Assembly: GCA_015039365.1 (NCBI GenBank)
Contig: WION01000001.1
Coordinates: 992,001 to 1,056,000 of the forward strand
DNA length: 64,000 nucleotides
Direction: 5' to 3'
From: Amanita rubescens
Taxonomy: Eukaryota > Basidiomycota > Agaricomycetes > Agaricales > Amanitaceae
Both the position numbers and the translations under genes were made by a program. The first letter of the stretch is position 1; each line of letters opens with the position of its first letter. Positions 25,704 to 37,544 of this stretch are shown piece after piece. The notes under the pieces were generated by a model. That model did not search any database. It was given only the letters and a program-made list of their open reading frames with translations, and was not told the DNA's origin.

Positions 25704-28700
25704 TTAGTTGAGAAAGCCGCGACATTTGGCAGAGCCACAGAGGCAAGGTATTTTGTCCTGTTCAAAGGGAAAGTGATAATCTGTGAATTTTGTTTAGCTA
25801 ATTTGAAATCCAGCACAACCAAACCACGTTGACGCACCATATGTGATTTCCTCGCCAAGTTCAATGTCTTGCTTCGCATAGATCACGATTTTCTTTTCAC
25901 CACTGATCATGATGATCTTTGCCGTGCAATTAGGGTCACACGAGTGATTGATGAGGCGCCTAGACACATGTCAGCCAAAAAAAATCATCCAAAGCCACGC
26001 GCCAACCACATACCCAAGGTTACCCTTCTTTGTAGCATCCACAACAAGATCTTCGTCGATACGGAACAAATAGCTGCTGCCAATACCCTGACGCTCGTAC
26101 GCCTTTTCTCTCTTGTCCGCTACTTGCGCACGAATAACCTCTCCCACATACTCAATCACCATCTCCCCTCTGGATATCTTCTCCATCGCGTACAAGCCCC
26201 AGTCGTGAATCGGCGACCGCGCGAACCGCAGGTGCTTCTTCCTCGTCTGTAGCTGGTTGAACTTGAACGTGAGCTCGTTGGCCGCCGTCTCTCCCTTTGA
26301 CAAAGCAACGGCGCGCTGGACTTGGTTGATCTCTTCAAGCCCTTGCGCACGCCTACGCGCATTGGCACGGTTCTCGCGTGATGAGACGACAGGCTGCGGT
26401 GGAGGTTCTTCGATCGAGGTGGCAGCTGCGTGTGCCGTCGACCGAGACTGGTACTGGGCAACATAAGCAGCCTTTTCTTTGTGAGAGATCTTATAAAATC
26501 CTTCCGTCCGCGCCGAGCCCGTAACATGTTTCCTGAACGACGGTGACTCCGATGAACCATCATCTTGATCTTGCTCAGGCTCTGGCGTGGTGGGCTTATA
26601 CCCGGATAAGACGAGCTTAGCAAAGTAAAGGTCTTCATCATCCTCGCAAAGTCCCTCGGCGAATGGGTCTGGAGGCGGTGTGGGAGGCGGTGTGACAACG
26701 TGAACAAGGTGTTTTGACTCCGGTATTGGAGTAGGAGTACGTGATTCGGATGATTCAGGCGTGATTTGGGTGACCTCAGGAGGAGTAGGCAATGCACCAT
26801 CCGGAAAAACGACTACCTCGACTTTCTTTGTACTCTTCTTCTTGGCTCCTTTCTTTGGTAAATCATCCTCCCGTTTCTGCCTCTTCCTAACTGGTATCTC
26901 TTCATCGCGGTCTTCAGAGGCCGCCCGCTTCTTGACAAGCTCTTCAACTGCGGCCAACCTCTCTGGATCCAGAACATCCTCCTCCTCAGACTCGAGATCT
27001 TCCTCAATGACCTTCCTGACTTTCTTCAGCAGCTCCGTTTTCCGCCTCTTCTTTGGTCTCTCAACGACTTCCTCTTCCTCCTCTTCGTCTTCTTCCTCCT
27101 CCTCTTTCCGCAGTTCCCGCTCTGGCATTTCCACCTTGACCTCCTGAACCACTTCCTTCTTAATTTGCTTCTTAAAAGACAAGCCCTTCAAGCCCTTCTT
27201 CTCCAATGACTTCTGCTCAGGAAGGCCTACCGCACCAGTCTCCCCCCTACTCTTCGCCTTTTCCTCAATAACAAACCGCCGCAGCATAGGCGCAACCACA
27301 CGATCCGTAATGTCCTTCTCGAGTAGTGTCCTCAACTCGCGGAAGATGCTCTGCTGAGCTTGCTCAACAAGTTCACCCTTCTCCCATTTGGTCTTGGAGG
27401 GTTCGGACACGTCAGCCGGTGGTGAGTGAACGGTCAACGTTACGGATTGGTATGCCAGCGTTCTCGTACCAAGCACCATTGCAGCTCGGCGCGCATAGTC
27501 GGGTTTCTCAAAAGTGACATAGATACCTTGACGATCTCGTAGAACCTAACAACGTCATTGGCATAAAACAATACAAGGCAAGAAAAATGGCCACAACGCA
27601 CCTGGTTAACATGAAAGCCTTCAAAAAACGCCTTCACGTCATCATCTCGTACAGTCCTGACCAGTTGCATCCCTCCTTCGACCTTGACATATTCCATCCC
27701 GTTCTTTGCCAGCACTCTGAGAACCTGGTCATGTTCCATTTCATTAGGCATTTTCCCCTTGGCACCACTGGCTAATGTTCGTTTATTGAGCTCAGACTTC
27801 ATCATAGCACTTGGCGATGGCGAACGCGACGTGTCCATGGGTGACGGCTCATAATGTCGATCAGCTGAAGATGGACGATAGTGCCGCCATGATTCGTCTC
27901 TGTCTCGACCACGACCGCGGTCATAATGGTGCAAAGGCGTTGACGATGACGAAACAGACTCCCGATCGCGGTCCCTGTCTCTATCCCGGTCGCGTTCTCT
28001 TTCCCAGTCGCGATCGCGGTCCCTCCCTCTATATCTATCCCAGTCACGGTCCCTCTCTCTATCTCGCCAATCTCTATCGCGACTTCTGTCCCATTCGCGA
28101 TCTCTATCCCTCCCGCGATCTCTGTCCCGGTCTCTATCTCTGTCTCTGCTTCTGTCCCGGTCTCTGTCCCGTTCTCTGCTTCTGTCTCGATCTCGATCTC
28201 GGCTACGGTCCCTATCCCGATCGTGGTCACGCCGCGACCAATACGGGGCCATAGGTGTAGCTTTCGCATCGACTCTTGCACGTACGAGAGAAGCTGGAGG
28301 TCGACGCGCTGCAGGTGGTGGAGGCGGAGGTAGGGGATGGTTCAAGGTAGGGACAGTACCGTTTGCAGCCACCGTTGCAGTGTTGCCGTCAGATACGGTA
28401 ATAGTGGTCTGCGGATGACGTGAAGTGGCTGGAGATGATGATGATGCCACCGGCGCTGAACTTTGAGAGAGACTAGAGCGCGGAAGGGCAGATTGGGCTC
28501 CTTGTCCTCGCCATTGGGCGGTAGGAATTGGGCGTTTGACCCGAGGGAGTTTGAGGTGTGGATGTGCCTGCCTTACCTAGGTTACTTGAGCTTCCATTCG
28601 TAGCGCTGGCGCCATTGATGGTGGCAATCTTGTCCCTCTTCCGTTTCTCCTCTCTCTCCTTCTTTTTCCGTTCATCTAGCTCCTTCAAAACTGCCTTCAA

Positions 28701-30517
28701 CTTCAATCCTTCACCATCCAGCACGGCGCGTATCTCTTCATCATCACCAACCTTCAGAGCCAAGCCAACACCGACGACAGAAGCTTTCTTGCCATTTTCT
28801 TTCGCTACGCACTTCTTGGCCTCTTCGTGGGTATTATACTTTAAAAGCACGATACCCAGCGCGCTTCCATTCTCTTTGTCTATCTGGGGTTCGAATCCTT
28901 GAAGCGGACCGTACAAGCTGAAATGTCTCCGGATGTGTTGATTAGGCATCAATGGTGGAATATTTGTAACGAGGACCTGTGTGGGCGGTGGCGGTCCAAC
29001 AGAAGTGTTGGTCATACTAGAGTCACGATGAGTACACTCTTATCGACAAAAAATCCAAAGCTTGATGCGTACCTCATATTTGACTTCATACAGCTCGTTT
29101 CTCCCAGGCCTCAAACTTGGCATTCGCTTGAAATCCTCCACTTTCCTCGGATCTCTGATCTCAACTTCCGGCTCCTGCAGACCGTTTTCGCCCTTCATCT
29201 CAAAAACCTCACCTTCCATCCTATAAAGAAGTTCTCTGCCCTTTCCCTTCCCTCTTATCCGCTCCTGCACTACGGAACTTGAACCATTTTTCCGTATATG
29301 TTCAATCAGCGAGCGGTAAAAGGATGATAGAGACAATCCTCCTTCGCTATTTTGGGCATAGATCAGTGCGGAGGTAGAAGAACCTTCGACGGCAGGATCG
29401 TAAATGACTTTGAAATTCCGGCCGGGAGGATACTCGGATGGTGGAGGAGGCCAAGAAGGTAGAGGCAATAGCTTTAGCTCTGGTTCGGTTGGTTCATGAG
29501 GTTTTGAGGTGGAAGCGACCTGGGAATCGTTTTTGGGCCGAACTTGTTCAAGTAAGAGGGCGGAGTCAACTGTAGTCGAGGGTCGCGGTTTGGAGGTAAA
29601 TGTTAGCTCGAATGAGATGGGAGCATGCGGTTGGACTTCGGAAGGCGGTAACGGTAGAGGCGGTTCGTGTGGAGGTGGGGGAGGGGAAGGAGGAGGGATA
29701 GGAGGAGGTTCTGATGTTGGAGGAGGTGGAATGGTTGGCGGAGGTGAATATTGGGGAGAAGGAGGCCACTGAAAAGTTGGTTCAGATGGAGGAGTTGGAG
29801 GACGTGACTGAGGTGGCGGAGGAGTTGGTGAACGTGACTGAGACGGTGGTGGAGGTGGCGGTGCTTCGGCGGGAGGAGGAGGAGGAGGAGGAGGAGAAGG
29901 ATCGTGACCAGGTGGAAGGTCAAGTTGTTGTTCGGGATAGTCAAATGGCGGAGGAGGATCACACGGAGAGAGCGCTGGAGAGTCCAACGAGTCGGTCGTT
30001 AGAGTCATGACCGGTGTTTTCGCGTTGTCTCCGCCGAATGGGATGTGGATAGATATAGCTGGCCTGCTTGTCGAGGCATCACTACTACCCAAAGTAGATG
30101 GCCAGTTCTAAAGTCGGACGACGTGAATCATAGCTACGGCAAAAGAAGGGTGATACTCACTACCGACGAAGACCAACCTAAGCCATTTTCTGCCTTTTTA
30201 CCCTTGATTGAGATCGGATGTCTGTTGCTGCCAAGCGCGTGAGACGGTGAGGTGGAAGGGGGATTGGGTGTAGGTGTGGATGTCTGTTGACCGTTTGCGA
30301 GGTGCTTTGGGCCCTGTGGGGGTGGTTTGGGAAAGATACCATTTGTGAGGCTTCGAGGACCAGTAGGAGGGGGAGCGCCGATACGTGTGGTGGATGAGGA
30401 GGGTGATATGCGGGGCTGAGGTGGCGGTGGCTGCTGTACGGGGTTTGTGGGTGGAACGGACGGCGGGAGCGAGGCCAGCAGAGCGCGAGGCCCACGCGGA
30501 GGCGCCTTTCCGGACAT
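25704..30517 (-). CDS. SET1: SET1-type histone H3K4 methyltransferase
   Basis: Catalytic subunit of COMPASS, expected to methylate H3 lysine 4 in the nucleus. The start chosen is [10 protein letters not shown] (30517); an in-frame ATG at 30586 is possible. In order: long Pro-rich N-terminus (29500-30050), RRM-like domain (28560-28990; [13 protein letters not shown], then [17 protein letters not shown]), a long Arg-Asp repeat (27960-28235), Lys/Glu-rich N-SET region (26800-27250), then SET. Visible SET motifs are [31 protein letters not shown] across an intron, and LGEEITYDYHFP across the next. Post-SET is [13 protein letters not shown] before the stop at 25704-25706. Reading frame around 28507-28540 needs a 34-nt intron or another explanation. 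Confidence 0.94.
27960..28235 (-). repeat. SET1: Arg-Asp (RD/RS) dipeptide repeat in SET1
   Basis: About 90 residues of nearly alternating Arg and Asp, with some Ser, Glu, Trp and Tyr, coded by CGG/CGA/CGC and GAC/GAT codons. On the plus strand it reads as CTCTATCCCGGTC-like repeats. Confidence 0.9.
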
Positions 30518-30702
30518 TCGAGACGACGAGCGCGAGAGTGAGAACCTCTCCTCGCTTTGCCCGCGCGTCTCCCGCCAAACAACCAAACTCCCTCATCCCC
30601 GCCCAAGATTCTATTCTCTTTCCCTTTTCCTACTCAGACTTTCAACTGACGAAGTTACTTCGCTTCTCTACTATTCGCTTCAATAGACTATAGTAATCTC
30701 CG

Positions 30703-30709
30703 CAAAAAA
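30703..30709 (-). terminator. Pol III T-run terminator of tRNA-Asn
   Basis: Seven A on the plus strand read as T on the minus strand, three bases past the tRNA 3' end. This is the expected RNA polymerase III stop signal. Confidence 0.75.
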
Positions 30710-30712
30710 ATC

Positions 30713-30785
30713 TGCCCCAGTGAGGCTCGAACTCACGACCTTCCGATTAACAGTCGGACGCTGTAACCAACTCAGCCATGGGGCA
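30713..30785 (-). tRNA. tRNA-Asn(GTT)
   Basis: On the minus strand a 73-nt cloverleaf folds without an intron. The 7-bp acceptor stem pairs TGCCCCA with TGGGGCA. The anticodon stem TCCGA/TCGGA encloses the loop CTGTTAA with anticodon GTT. The T arm is GTGAG-TTCGAGC-CTCAC. The D-arm contains AGTTGGTTA, as an A box requires, and GTTCGAGCC fits the B box. A run of T residues follows on the minus strand (30703-30709), a pol III terminator. It lies between SET1 (upstream, same strand) and the CCCH gene. Confidence 0.96.
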
Positions 30786-30840
30786 TTACCATTTATTTGC
30801 CTACAACAACAACCTATAAACATCCAACCTCCCAATTCGG

Positions 30841-31655
30841 TCACTTTCCGATTACGCATTCTTCGTTACGAAATGCACACGAAGACGCCGTGCGTGACCG
30901 ATGCGCATGGCACTCTCTCCCAAACTCAACACTGCCCTCTATTCCGCGGTCAATCCTCGCATCCAACATCGGGAAGAATGTTGTTCCGTTAAACGTTATC
31001 GGCGTCCCACTTACCGTGGCGAGCTGTCCAATGTATTGCCTTTGCATCAACACCCTTTCATCCAAAATCAGCCGGTCCGGGTGCTGGAATGGACAGTAAG
31101 GCGCCTGGCTGCAAAAGGACCAGTTTACGCATGGCGTATATGGAATATCTGACGCGCGACATTTGGCACACGCCACTTCCAGATGGCAGATCATCAACTC
31201 ACATGGTCCAATGTCTTGCGGATGAAGATAGGTACAGTCAGGCAAGCGGCATCTACCTTGGGCATAGGCCCAACAGTGCGAAGCTTTCTCGGTACCCGTA
31301 GCTTTTCTCTCTTCTTCTCGATCACGTTCAAGTGCCTTTTGTAATTCCATGTCATGAACGCTTGTAGTGCCACTCGTTAGCCAAACTTTGGCCGTCATAA
31401 GGGTTTGGGTGGAACTTACAATGCGCAAAACTGGCCACGAGGGCACTCTCCATCATTCTTCACGAAATGCCAGCATGGAGTGGTGTTCCTAGCCAATTCT
31501 CTCTTTGATCGCGTCTGTCCAAATTGTGGCCGCAGTTGATCTTGCTCGAAGTAAGGCCATGGAACTGGCACCACATATCCATAAAAAGGATTCGTTCGAG
31601 CTTCAGGATCAATTCTGTATGGTCTATTTCCGCTCTTGGTACTCATATCCGCCAT
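30841..31655 (-). CDS. Three-finger CCCH zinc-finger protein
   Basis: Two exons. The start is ATG at 31653-31655. The single intron (about 31390-31446) was confirmed by the first finger: CWHFVKNDGECPRGQFCA continues as FVH, completing C-C-C-H. Finger 2 is CWAYAQGRCRLPDCTYLH. Finger 3 is CVNWSFCSQAPYCPFQH, near the end of a Cys-rich stretch (CHLEVACAKC). The N-terminal part contains PFYGYVVPVPWPYFEQDQ. CCCH fingers usually bind RNA or ubiquitin; an RNA-binding role is inferred, not shown. The last about 60 residues look less conserved in character, so another intron near the 3' end is possible. Confidence 0.75.
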
Positions 31656-32866
31656 ATGAAACGCTACATTGTCCGCGAAGTCCAGTCAGCCTTGCTTGCT
31701 CATGTTCTCCGCGGTTTCAGAACCCACCTCGTGTGCCTGTTCGCGGGGAAAATTTGTGAATGGAATGTAGTTCAGCGATTAATGTAACCTCTCGCTGTTA
31801 GCGCCCCGCTTTTATGTATGCCACACCTACCATAGCAGTATTGTATTGCTGTGGCCCGTTCAAAGCATTTCAGCGGAACAGCTTTCAAGCTTCAAGCAGT
31901 TCCTTGTTCAAGCAGTCCTTTAATCAAAGGCCAACTTGCCTAGCCTATGCATTGTGCGGCACAATGCCACAACTTGACCGTGACAAACTGACCGTGACTG
32001 TCACCGTGATCACTCGCACGCTTTCCGGACTAAGCCTTTTGAAGACGACCCTGTACACACACTTCCATATCTGTCTTTATTCCACGACTCCATTCCTTTG
32101 TGTATTTCGGCCACAGGTTTAGTTACCGCAAATTGCAATCCACGAACCGAACATCTGGACATTGAAAGGCAATCTACATCTCAAACGCATTGAGCGCTTT
32201 TGGTACCCATAATTGTTAATAGGTAAAAATCCTGACAAATAATATTAACAATGCCCGGCTTCAAGTTAGCGCTTAGCAATTGCGATGGTAGACGGTAACG
32301 GTAAGGGTCTAGTATATTTTCGATCATCTCGGACATGAAAATGTACATGTGTATCACATATAAATCACTTTGGATACAGCTGGACGACTCTATTGGACAC
32401 ATGATAGATATTACAAACTATGAAGCTGTAGATGTAAAATTGTTCCCATGTTTATGTTTACAATAACATTCCGCATTATGCATTGACGTGTGATTGATGG
32501 CCAATCATCACATGTAATAAATATAATACGCCGGATGGAACTCAACGAAGGATCTGAATTGCTAAGATGGTAATGTCATATCCTGTGGATGCAATGGCGC
32601 AGCACCAGGTCCAAGTACATCGAAAGCAGGCATAAGATGATGCATTCGCTTTCGCGGCGGGAGACTCGACAAGTCCTAAAATGGTTGAATGACAGTCACA
32701 TTTCGTTAAGTAAAGTGCCTTTACCTCGCAAGAATATCGAGTATCTGGACGGGAGAAAACGTCAGCTCGCCGCAGGCTTTCTTCAAGTAGCGCAATGTTA
32801 CCGGGTAACTGTGTCGCTTCCCAGGTACGCGCATGCTTCCTGTTCTTTCCCGTATCCTGAGTAACA
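31656..32866. other. Intergenic stretch without a supported gene
   Basis: About 1.2 kb between the start of the CCCH gene and the end of the next minus-strand gene. It should hold the CCCH promoter and the 3' UTR of its neighbour. A 102-codon plus-strand reading frame (31814-32122) and a short minus frame (32181-32402) show no domain, no intron logic and no biased composition. Small direct repeats (TTCAAGC, near 31887-31912) and GTGAC/GTCAC runs near 31980-32010 are the only local structure I noticed. Confidence 0.5.
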
Positions 32867-34216
32867 TTAATGGGATAACGCGTGTTGGTCAGCCATGAGC
32901 ATCGCATACGGAACCGTTGAGCGAACCTCTATATGCGACGTCGACTCATTCGCATAGACGTTGTGACTATCCGGCTCTGGCCAATTTTTTTGAGGTAAAC
33001 GAGTGCTGGTGAAAAAATCGGCAGGACTCCGAACGTCCTAGAACAATGTGCTTAATATTCCTTGGCTCCGCGGCAACGTAGTTACCGACATACCACTTCA
33101 GGTGGGAACCTCGGCGGACTTCTTCTGTCGTCTCCGGAGAATGAAGAATGCCTTGATCGGATATCGCTTGAGGGTGCATTTAGAAAATCCCCTGATCGCG
33201 AGGCAGTAATCGAGCCTTGTTCGTTTTGATTCCTTGCCAGTAACAATGCCACTGAGGCTGCACATTAGACTGAGGAGTGATAACACCTAGCAAGACTTAC
33301 TGATGTCATCACGACGTTTTTCAGCCGCAGTGACAGCCATTCTAGCTTGCCGCTCGATGTCAAGACTCGTTGTATATCGCATGAAGGCTTCTTGGGTATC
33401 TTTCTGCGCACGTACTAGCGACATGCGGGCGGCTTGCAGGGCTTGCTCTGGACCCACTGTGAGATGTATAGGAATGTCTTTTCAAAAGACTGGACCTACT
33501 TGAGGATGCTGCTTCTTGGGAAAGGCTGTCACCACTGTGGAGTGGTGAATCTAATGCATGAGCAAAATACGAATTTGAATTGTCCACTGTTCGTTCAACA
33601 ACAAGGTCAACAGAAGTCAACACCCATAGAAACGAAGGATCTTCCTACCATTGGTATTGCGCAGATATCCATGATCGGAAGACTCGGCGGTGCCATCGAC
33701 AGAGATGTTCCGGTGCGAAAAGTCCCCATCAGCAAATGCATTACGAAGTCGCGGATTGTGAGGTATTCCAGCTGCCTGCCTCTCAATGAATTTGCTGAGG
33801 AAGTTAAGTTCCATATCGTCCGGCATTAGATACGGAGGTCCAGGGATATCGCCCTTTTGCATCAATAATTCGAGATGGGACATAGTCTTGTCTTTCAGCT
33901 GCTGGAGCCATTCGTGTAGCTCCATGTGATCCTGGTCTGCGCGGCCATCATAGTCTTGCCGTCGTCTCGCTTTACGCCAGTATGTTTTAGTTAGCTTCAG
34001 AGCGCGGTTCACTTCGTTATCCAGAATGCGATACCATTCGCTGGCCCTACGATTAAGCCGTACGCAAAGAACACCTGGCTGAACGCGTAGCTGTAGGACA
34101 CAACGACCTTCACGGTCGGGGCAACCCAAGACGCCTTTCTGACCCTGATTGCCTCGGGTAGCGCCGCGAGAGACGTTTCCCAGCTCTGGCCACGGGAGAT
34201 CATCAGGGAGGGACAT
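32867..34216 (-). CDS. Unrecognised protein with a central coiled coil
   Basis: I do not recognise a family. Five exons can be joined in frame. The first runs from ATG 34216 to about 33655 (about 188 residues). It contains a basic helical part (LDNEVNRALKLTKTYWRKAR), then HMELHEWLQQLKDKTMSHLE and PGPPYLMPDDMELNFLSKFI. The next exons give SSMGPEQALQAARMSLVRAQ and DIERQARMAVTAAEKRRDDI, strongly predicted as a coiled coil, then a Ser/Arg-rich segment (SRHSSFSGDDRRSPPRFPPE). The last exon ends at TAA (32867-32869). No signal peptide or membrane span. The 3' exon is the least certain. It could be a fungal-specific structural or nuclear protein. Confidence 0.55.
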
Positions 34217-34698
34217 GGTAAAAGAGAGTAAAAGATCAAAGGGGCCGGGAGGGTTATATGTACAATATGCACGATACGGAGATGATGGCTAGGATTCGGT
34301 TAACAGGAACAAGAAGCGCCGGATTGTGCAGGATATAAGAGGGAACGCGACGGTGTGGTTTATCGCATGTGGCGGTCCGCAGGATGGTTGTCCGACAAAC
34401 GAGCACTCACATGTTTGAATTCTCGTAGACCTCCAGTTTCTAATACATCCCCGAATGGTAAATCACTCGTTTCCCACTAGATTGTCTACTTGTCAGCCGC
34501 GTTGCATACGCGACAGCCTGAGACCCTTTGCATTATTAATAATTTCCACTACGCGAGAGATCACAACTTCGGATAATTCAAAAAAGGGATTGAATGAAAT
34601 TTGACACCTCAGATTTGGAATGCTGATGCGACCTAGCCGTACAGTAGTTTATAATTAGCGCAATCTCTTTCGGTAAGTGAACGAAACCTTACATTCGT
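34217..34698. other. Intergenic stretch without a supported gene
   Basis: About 480 bp between the start of the coiled-coil protein gene and the stop of the ALDH7 gene. It should carry a minus-strand promoter and the ALDH7 3' UTR. No reading frame with a recognisable product, no tRNA-like fold, and no repeat stood out. Confidence 0.5.
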
Positions 34699-36957
34699 TC
34701 AATTCGGCACGGGCTCGAAATCGACCCCCTGTGCTAATGGCGCGGCATCCGAGAAGTTGACTGATCGTTTTCAGCACAAGCTTCAGAATATAGGTCGATG
34801 AAACGTACTCGTGCAAGCACTCCAGCGGACATATTGTTTCCACGCGTCACCACCAGATTCCCGGCCCCTGAATTACATCATCAGCTGTAATGAGCAATGT
34901 GTTGTTATTGCGTTACCAACCATCCTGTCGACTGATAATAGAGAGTGATTTGTGCGTGCCAAAAGCAGCAACCATCAGGGTTTAGCTCACCTTATTTCCG
35001 CCAAACGCCGCACCGATCTCCGCCCCACTAGTGCCAACATTGATCTGTACCGAGTCGAATAAATAAGCAATCGCATGAATCAGCTTCTGTAGTAAAGGGA
35101 GCTCACGTTCACAATGCCAGTGTCAGATCCTGAAGGTCCTAACCATTTTCCAACGTGACGCACGTCTCGTGTCCAGAGACTGCTGGATAAACCCTAATCA
35201 TTATTGAACTCAGCAGGTACGAGATTCCAAAAATAATGCCTACTTGGGGAACTGCATTATTCCACTCGATTGCCTCTTCAAGTTTATCAAATATTGCTAC
35301 GTTCAAAATTGGAGCAAATGTCTCTGTCTTCCAAATATGATCTTTCATATTAACTTGCTTGGGAATGGCAATGGTTGGTTTTACGAAATTTCCAGCACTA
35401 AGCGGACTTTCGGAATATCGCCCGCCACCAGTCAGGACTTCGGCATCAGTAGAGCGCAAATGACGAATGGCTTTCTCGTATACATTGACAGCAGTATGGC
35501 TGTGAAGGGGGCCTAACAGAGTCTTGTCGACAAGAGGATCTCCGGGGACGACAGAGTCATAGAGTCTCTGAAGACGTCCAAGAAACTCATTTGCAACATT
35601 TTTGTGTAAGAATAACCTCCTAGTTGAAGTGCAACGTTGTCCCGCTGTCCCGACAGCCCCGAAAAAGACCGAGGGAACTGCCAAGGACAGATCCGCATCC
35701 GGCATGATGATGGAAGCTAAAGAAGCCGACGGAAGTCAAACAAAGCCTCCTCTAAAACCGTTGGACATCGCATACCATTATTGCCTCCGAGCTCTAAAAT
35801 GACTTTACCAAACTTCGACGCCACGTGCTTTCCTACAATACGGCCGACGTTCTCGCTTCCAGTGAACGACACTTTAACCTTCCTTTAGATACCGGAAAAG
35901 GTTAAAAAGATCAAAGATCACCAAGTTCAACATCAGGGCTCTGTACGATTGCTTCGCCACATTCTTTGCCACCGGTGACCAAACTGGCGACCGCACCCGG
36001 TATGTTATTTTGTTCCAAAACCTTTGAAATGATTTTTGCAACAGCAATAGAACACAGCGGCGTAGTGGGAGAGGGTTTCCAGATGGTAGCATTACCTGCA
36101 GCCATAGATAATGCCAGATTCCTGTGACTTTCAGTCGAATATCGATGATCATGACCATGGGGGAAACTTACCATCCGTAGACAGCTACAGGAAAGTTGAA
36201 GGCGGAAAGCACAGCAACGACACCCAAAGGGTTTGGAACTACATGCAAACACCTTAATAAAGGTTAACGAAATGATTGAAAATCAGGCCGACCTTCCAAA
36301 ATTGTATGACCAGGGCGTTCCGAGGCGATCACATTGCCATTCATCATCCTTGACAATCCGACTGCATAATCGCACTATTCGCCAACAAGGAGATTAAACC
36401 TAAACAGGACACAACAGTGTAGATATGACTTACAATGTCAACAAACTCTTGTACTTCACCAATACCCTCTGTTCTTATTTTCCCCATTTCCAACGAAACA
36501 AGAGCACCTAGCTCACTGCGCTTAAAGGCCGCACCCACGTTTAAGACTATTGTTCACGCCATAGTTTAGCACACCAACCTTTGTTGCCAACGCCTCTCGT
36601 ATCTGGCGTAATATCTCGCCCCTGCGCGGTGCAGGAATATCTGCAGAACGTATAAACTATGTTTGTCGACGATGTGTAAGAATCAGACAGACCTCGAAAG
36701 AGTTTATATGCTTCACGGGTACGCTCGAGAGTTTCATGAAGCTCTTGTGGACTGGCGGATCTGACTCTTGCTAGTACTTCGCCAGTGGTTGGACAGACAG
36801 ATGTCAATATGTCACCCGAACCCCGCCATTGCCCATCGTAAACGCCCGGGATATCGTCCGCAGACGAGATTCCCAAGGAGGAAAGAATGTTAGACGCTCT
36901 ATGTGAAAGGCTCCTGGTTGCAAGACTCCTATTCAGTATGACGCGTCTGGAAAGCAT
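34699..36957 (-). CDS. ALDH7-family aldehyde dehydrogenase (aminoadipic semialdehyde type)
   Basis: NAD-dependent oxidation of aldehydes; ALDH7 members act on alpha-aminoadipic semialdehyde and betaine aldehyde. The N-terminus [20 protein letters not shown] looks like a mitochondrial presequence. In order: [31 protein letters not shown], then [10 protein letters not shown] with the general-base Glu, joined to [12 protein letters not shown]. Next is [13 protein letters not shown] with the catalytic Cys, then [14 protein letters not shown] and [17 protein letters not shown]. The C-terminus is assembled from very short exons, including a microexon at 34921-34931, to give [19 protein letters not shown], then [12 protein letters not shown] and stop at 34699. 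More introns than its neighbours. All key residues are present. Confidence 0.93.
34921..34931 (-). other. Microexon of the ALDH7 gene (8-11 nt)
   Basis: An exon of 11 nt (TCGACAGGATG on the minus strand) is needed to link AAFGGNK to [10 protein letters not shown] as K-S-T-G-W-G-R-E-S, matching the usual family motif. An alternative 8-nt exon at 34917-34924 also keeps frame (K-D-G-W-G). Confidence 0.6.
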
Positions 36958-37544
36958 CTTTGGAGGACTGGTGGTGGTTGACGTTTGACCTAGTTCCGGT
37001 AAACTTTGATCACCCTGTAGTGGGCCGGCGGACCCAGTGCGCTTGACACGTGGCGGGAGCGGATCATGCTGAACCGCTCAAATGATGCACTACGCATTGT
37101 GGCTACTCCCGCTGTGCAATCAACCTTGAGTCTTGCACATTAGGATATTTAATTATCAACGACGACCCCACCGGCTCATGTGCGTGCTAAGCGAGTCCCA
37201 ACATCATGGAGTTAGAGGAGTAAGTAGTCCCGTTAGGAGATGGTGTATTGACGGAGTGTAGTAGTAGTACGAGGCTCCGACCATCGTCGTAGCGAGAGAC
37301 AAGGCGAACAGCGATGCCAGGTCATGACCTTTTAACCCACACGACCCTGAAAAGCAGGTGCCGCGGTGAACGAGGACTGAATTAGCATGCCCGCGTTCCG
37401 TGTTATGTTAGCGCCGCAATCAGACCAAATTGCTAGGTCGTTCATATCTAAGTACGGTTGAAGTCGTGGGCGCCGTAGATGGTTCCTGGTCAGTTACACA
37501 GAATTCTCATCCTTGTCTATGACAACAGCAATAAGACATATTAG
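36958..37544. other. Intergenic region, ALDH7 promoter side
   Basis: About 590 bp between the ALDH7 start codon and the stop of JIP5, both on the minus strand. It must contain the ALDH7 promoter and the JIP5 3' UTR. I see no gene. No clear TATA box close to the ALDH7 start. Confidence 0.5.

Noticed and set aside
28888..28898. GGTTCGAATCC resembling a tRNA T arm
   Set aside because: It lies within the SET1 RRM coding exon and no A box, acceptor stem or anticodon arm can be folded around it.
31814..32122. 102-codon plus-strand frame
   Set aside because: No recognisable domain, repeats of hydrophobic and polar residues without pattern, no matching introns or promoter signal.
32542..32907. 121-codon minus frame downstream of the coiled-coil gene
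   Set aside because: The frame that continues from the upstream exons stops at 32867; this other frame has no start logic or domain.
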